Both the position numbers and the translations under genes were made by a program. From Thermoplasmatota archaeon (GTDB lineage: Archaea; Thermoplasmatota; Thermoplasmata; Halarchaeoplasmatales; Halarchaeoplasmataceae), in the NCBI GenBank assembly GCA_018610025.1, contig JAHENW010000022.1, positions 1-6,088 on the forward strand: 6,088 nucleotides of DNA. The letters are read 5' to 3'. Below, piece after piece: positions 5,132 to 6,088 of the stretch. Under the pieces are notes generated by a model. It was given only the letters and a program-made list of their open reading frames with translations, did no database searches and was not told the origin of the DNA. How positions within the stretch are numbered: the first letter of the stretch is position 1; each line of letters opens with the position of its first letter.

Positions 5132-6088
5132 ATGGATGGGATAAGTCTGACGGAGGTCGAGGAGGGAGGCCAAGACGAAACAAGGGATGCCAGTGTAGAA
5201 GACGAGTCGAAAAATTCGAACCCCCCTGCCATCGGCGTGACGTTCGGGGATATGGGAACGTCTTCCTTGGACTGCAATCTTTCTCAGCCCGTGGACAAGG
5301 GAGAATACGTCCAGGTAGACCATCCGACTGTAGGATGGGTGCTGGGTCAGATAGAGAAGATTGAGAGGAAGACGGATCTATCTATAGAGAAAGCCAGGGA
5401 GATGGTCGAAGGTGAGGACATCGATATAGATGACAAGGTCATCGGCAAGATAAACGTCATCGGCTATCGGGATGATAGGGGCCTTTTGAAAACACCCGGT
5501 AATCCGTTCAGGGCCGGGGAGAAAGTGTACCTGGCAGAAGAGGACCTGATAAAAAACGTACTCGGTTTGGGAAAAGATGAGAAGGGCGCCTTCATAGGCA
5601 AGTTGAGGGGCCATGATCTGGAGATCAACCTCGATATAAATTCCATAGCCCAGAAACACCTTTCCGTTCTGGCCAAAACTGGGAGTGGTAAGAGCTACAC
5701 AACCGGGATAATCATAGAGGAGATGATGAAGCACGACGTGACCACGATCATACTGGACCCCCACGGTGAATACTCCTCACTGGCCGAACCGGGAAGCGTG
5801 GACACCTCCAACGAGTTCGGGGTGGAGCCCCAGGGTTATGGTGATAAGCTGACCGAGTTCACCCCCATGCCGGAGATAAACAAAGGAGCGAGAGCTTTAC
5901 GCTTCACCTTCGGGAACATGGAGACGAGGAAGATACTGGATATGGCCGATGTGGACAAAAGAAAGTCGAACGTCAGTTCTCTGGAAAGCGCCATGTCGAG
6001 GTTGGAATCCGCCAAAGGAGATTATGGAATTCAGGATGTCATACGCGTCCTCAAGCAGAACGAGGAGGAGGATGCCGGTGCGGTGATA
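5132..6088 (+). CDS. herA: HerA-type DNA translocase ATPase, N-terminal 319 residues (partial)
   Basis: The frame is open for 319 codons to the right edge, so the C-terminal part is missing (archaeal HerA is usually 500-600 residues). After an acidic, low-complexity N-terminus (1-31), residues 32-140 fit the beta-rich HAS barrel that starts HerA proteins (IGVTFGDM, VDHPTVGWVLGQI). The Walker A loop is AKTGSGKSYT (181-190), and IILDPHGEY (206-214) is the conserved HerA DPHGEY motif that follows it. The catalytic Walker B and arginine finger would lie downstream, outside the window. HerA is a hexameric FtsK/HerA-superfamily translocase that works with the nuclease NurA, next to Mre11-Rad50, in DNA end resection. 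TAG at 5126-5128 is in frame just upstream, so ATG 5132 is the first possible start. It has its own TATA box and no Shine-Dalgarno. A HerA-like relative from another subfamily cannot be excluded without the C-terminus. Confidence 0.88.
   Translation, partial: MDGISLTEVEEGGQDETRDASVEDESKNSNPPAIGVTFGDMGTSSLDCNLSQPVDKGEYVQVDHPTVGWVLGQIEKIERKTDLSIEKAREMVEGEDIDIDDKVIGKINVIGYRDDRGLLKTPGNPFRAGEKVYLAEEDLIKNVLGLGKDEKGAFIGKLRGHDLEINLDINSIAQKHLSVLAKTGSGKSYTTGIIIEEMMKHDVTTIILDPHGEYSSLAEPGSVDTSNEFGVEPQGYGDKLTEFTPMPEINKGARALRFTFGNMETRKILDMADVDKRKSNVSSLESAMSRLESAKGDYGIQDVIRVLKQNEEEDAGAVI

Noticed and set aside
4839..5144. Lys/Arg-rich open frame on the plus strand, 101 codons
   Set aside because: A frame-shifted reading of the same purine repeat; the composition follows from the repeat and the frame runs through the terminator.
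4774..5277. Ser-rich open frame on the minus strand
   Set aside because: It is the complement of the GAA/GAG-rich Glu tail (read as poly-Ser) and also crosses the terminator and start of herA.
3001..6088. HD phosphohydrolase plus HerA as an antiphage defence island
   Set aside because: HerA-like ATPases and HD nucleotidases do occur in defence systems, but here the HerA has the HAS-barrel of the housekeeping resection type, there is no SIR2, nuclease or toxin partner in view, and no mobile-element signs.

Overview
The window looks like a stretch of an archaeal, probably euryarchaeal, chromosome. Reasons: the herA-type gene encodes an N-terminal HAS-barrel-like region followed by the HerA ATPase; the DUF2797-like gene is of a type common in archaea; TTTAAA/TTTATATC-like TATA boxes lie about 25 bp before several start codons with no Shine-Dalgarno sequence (leaderless mRNAs); and there is an oligo-T terminator. 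A Thermoplasmata-related lineage is possible but cannot be fixed from this sequence alone. No RNA gene, CRISPR array, insertion sequence or integrase is visible, and no stretch over 300 bp lacks a gene.

Layout. 1-661 (minus): 5' part of a secernin/C69-type N-terminal-nucleophile peptidase, cut by the window edge. 662-761: divergent promoter region. 762-2096 (plus): COG2509-type FAD-dependent dehydrogenase, the only gene here with a clear Shine-Dalgarno site. 2100-2927 (minus): DUF2797-like protein with eight cysteines, converging on the previous gene with 3 bp between stops and apparently starting at TTG. 2928-3000: short divergent intergenic region with one TATA-like element that could serve both directions. 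3001-4281 (plus): HD-domain phosphohydrolase of the COG1078/SAMHD1 type. 4337-5035 (plus): unrecognised zinc-ribbon, two-helix membrane protein with an extremely Glu-rich tail built on a 15-bp tandem repeat. 5058-5069: oligo-T terminator. 5132-6088 (plus): N-terminal 319 codons of a HerA-type DNA translocase, running off the window.

The genes do not form one operon: five of the six have their own promoter-like element (that of the secernin gene is weak or shared), and strands alternate. The HD phosphohydrolase and HerA could both bear on DNA metabolism (nucleotide pools and end processing), but the link is only proximity. Most of the window reads as housekeeping. The least explained item is the zinc-ribbon/membrane/poly-Glu protein, followed by the GIY-YIG-like core I see in the DUF2797 protein.
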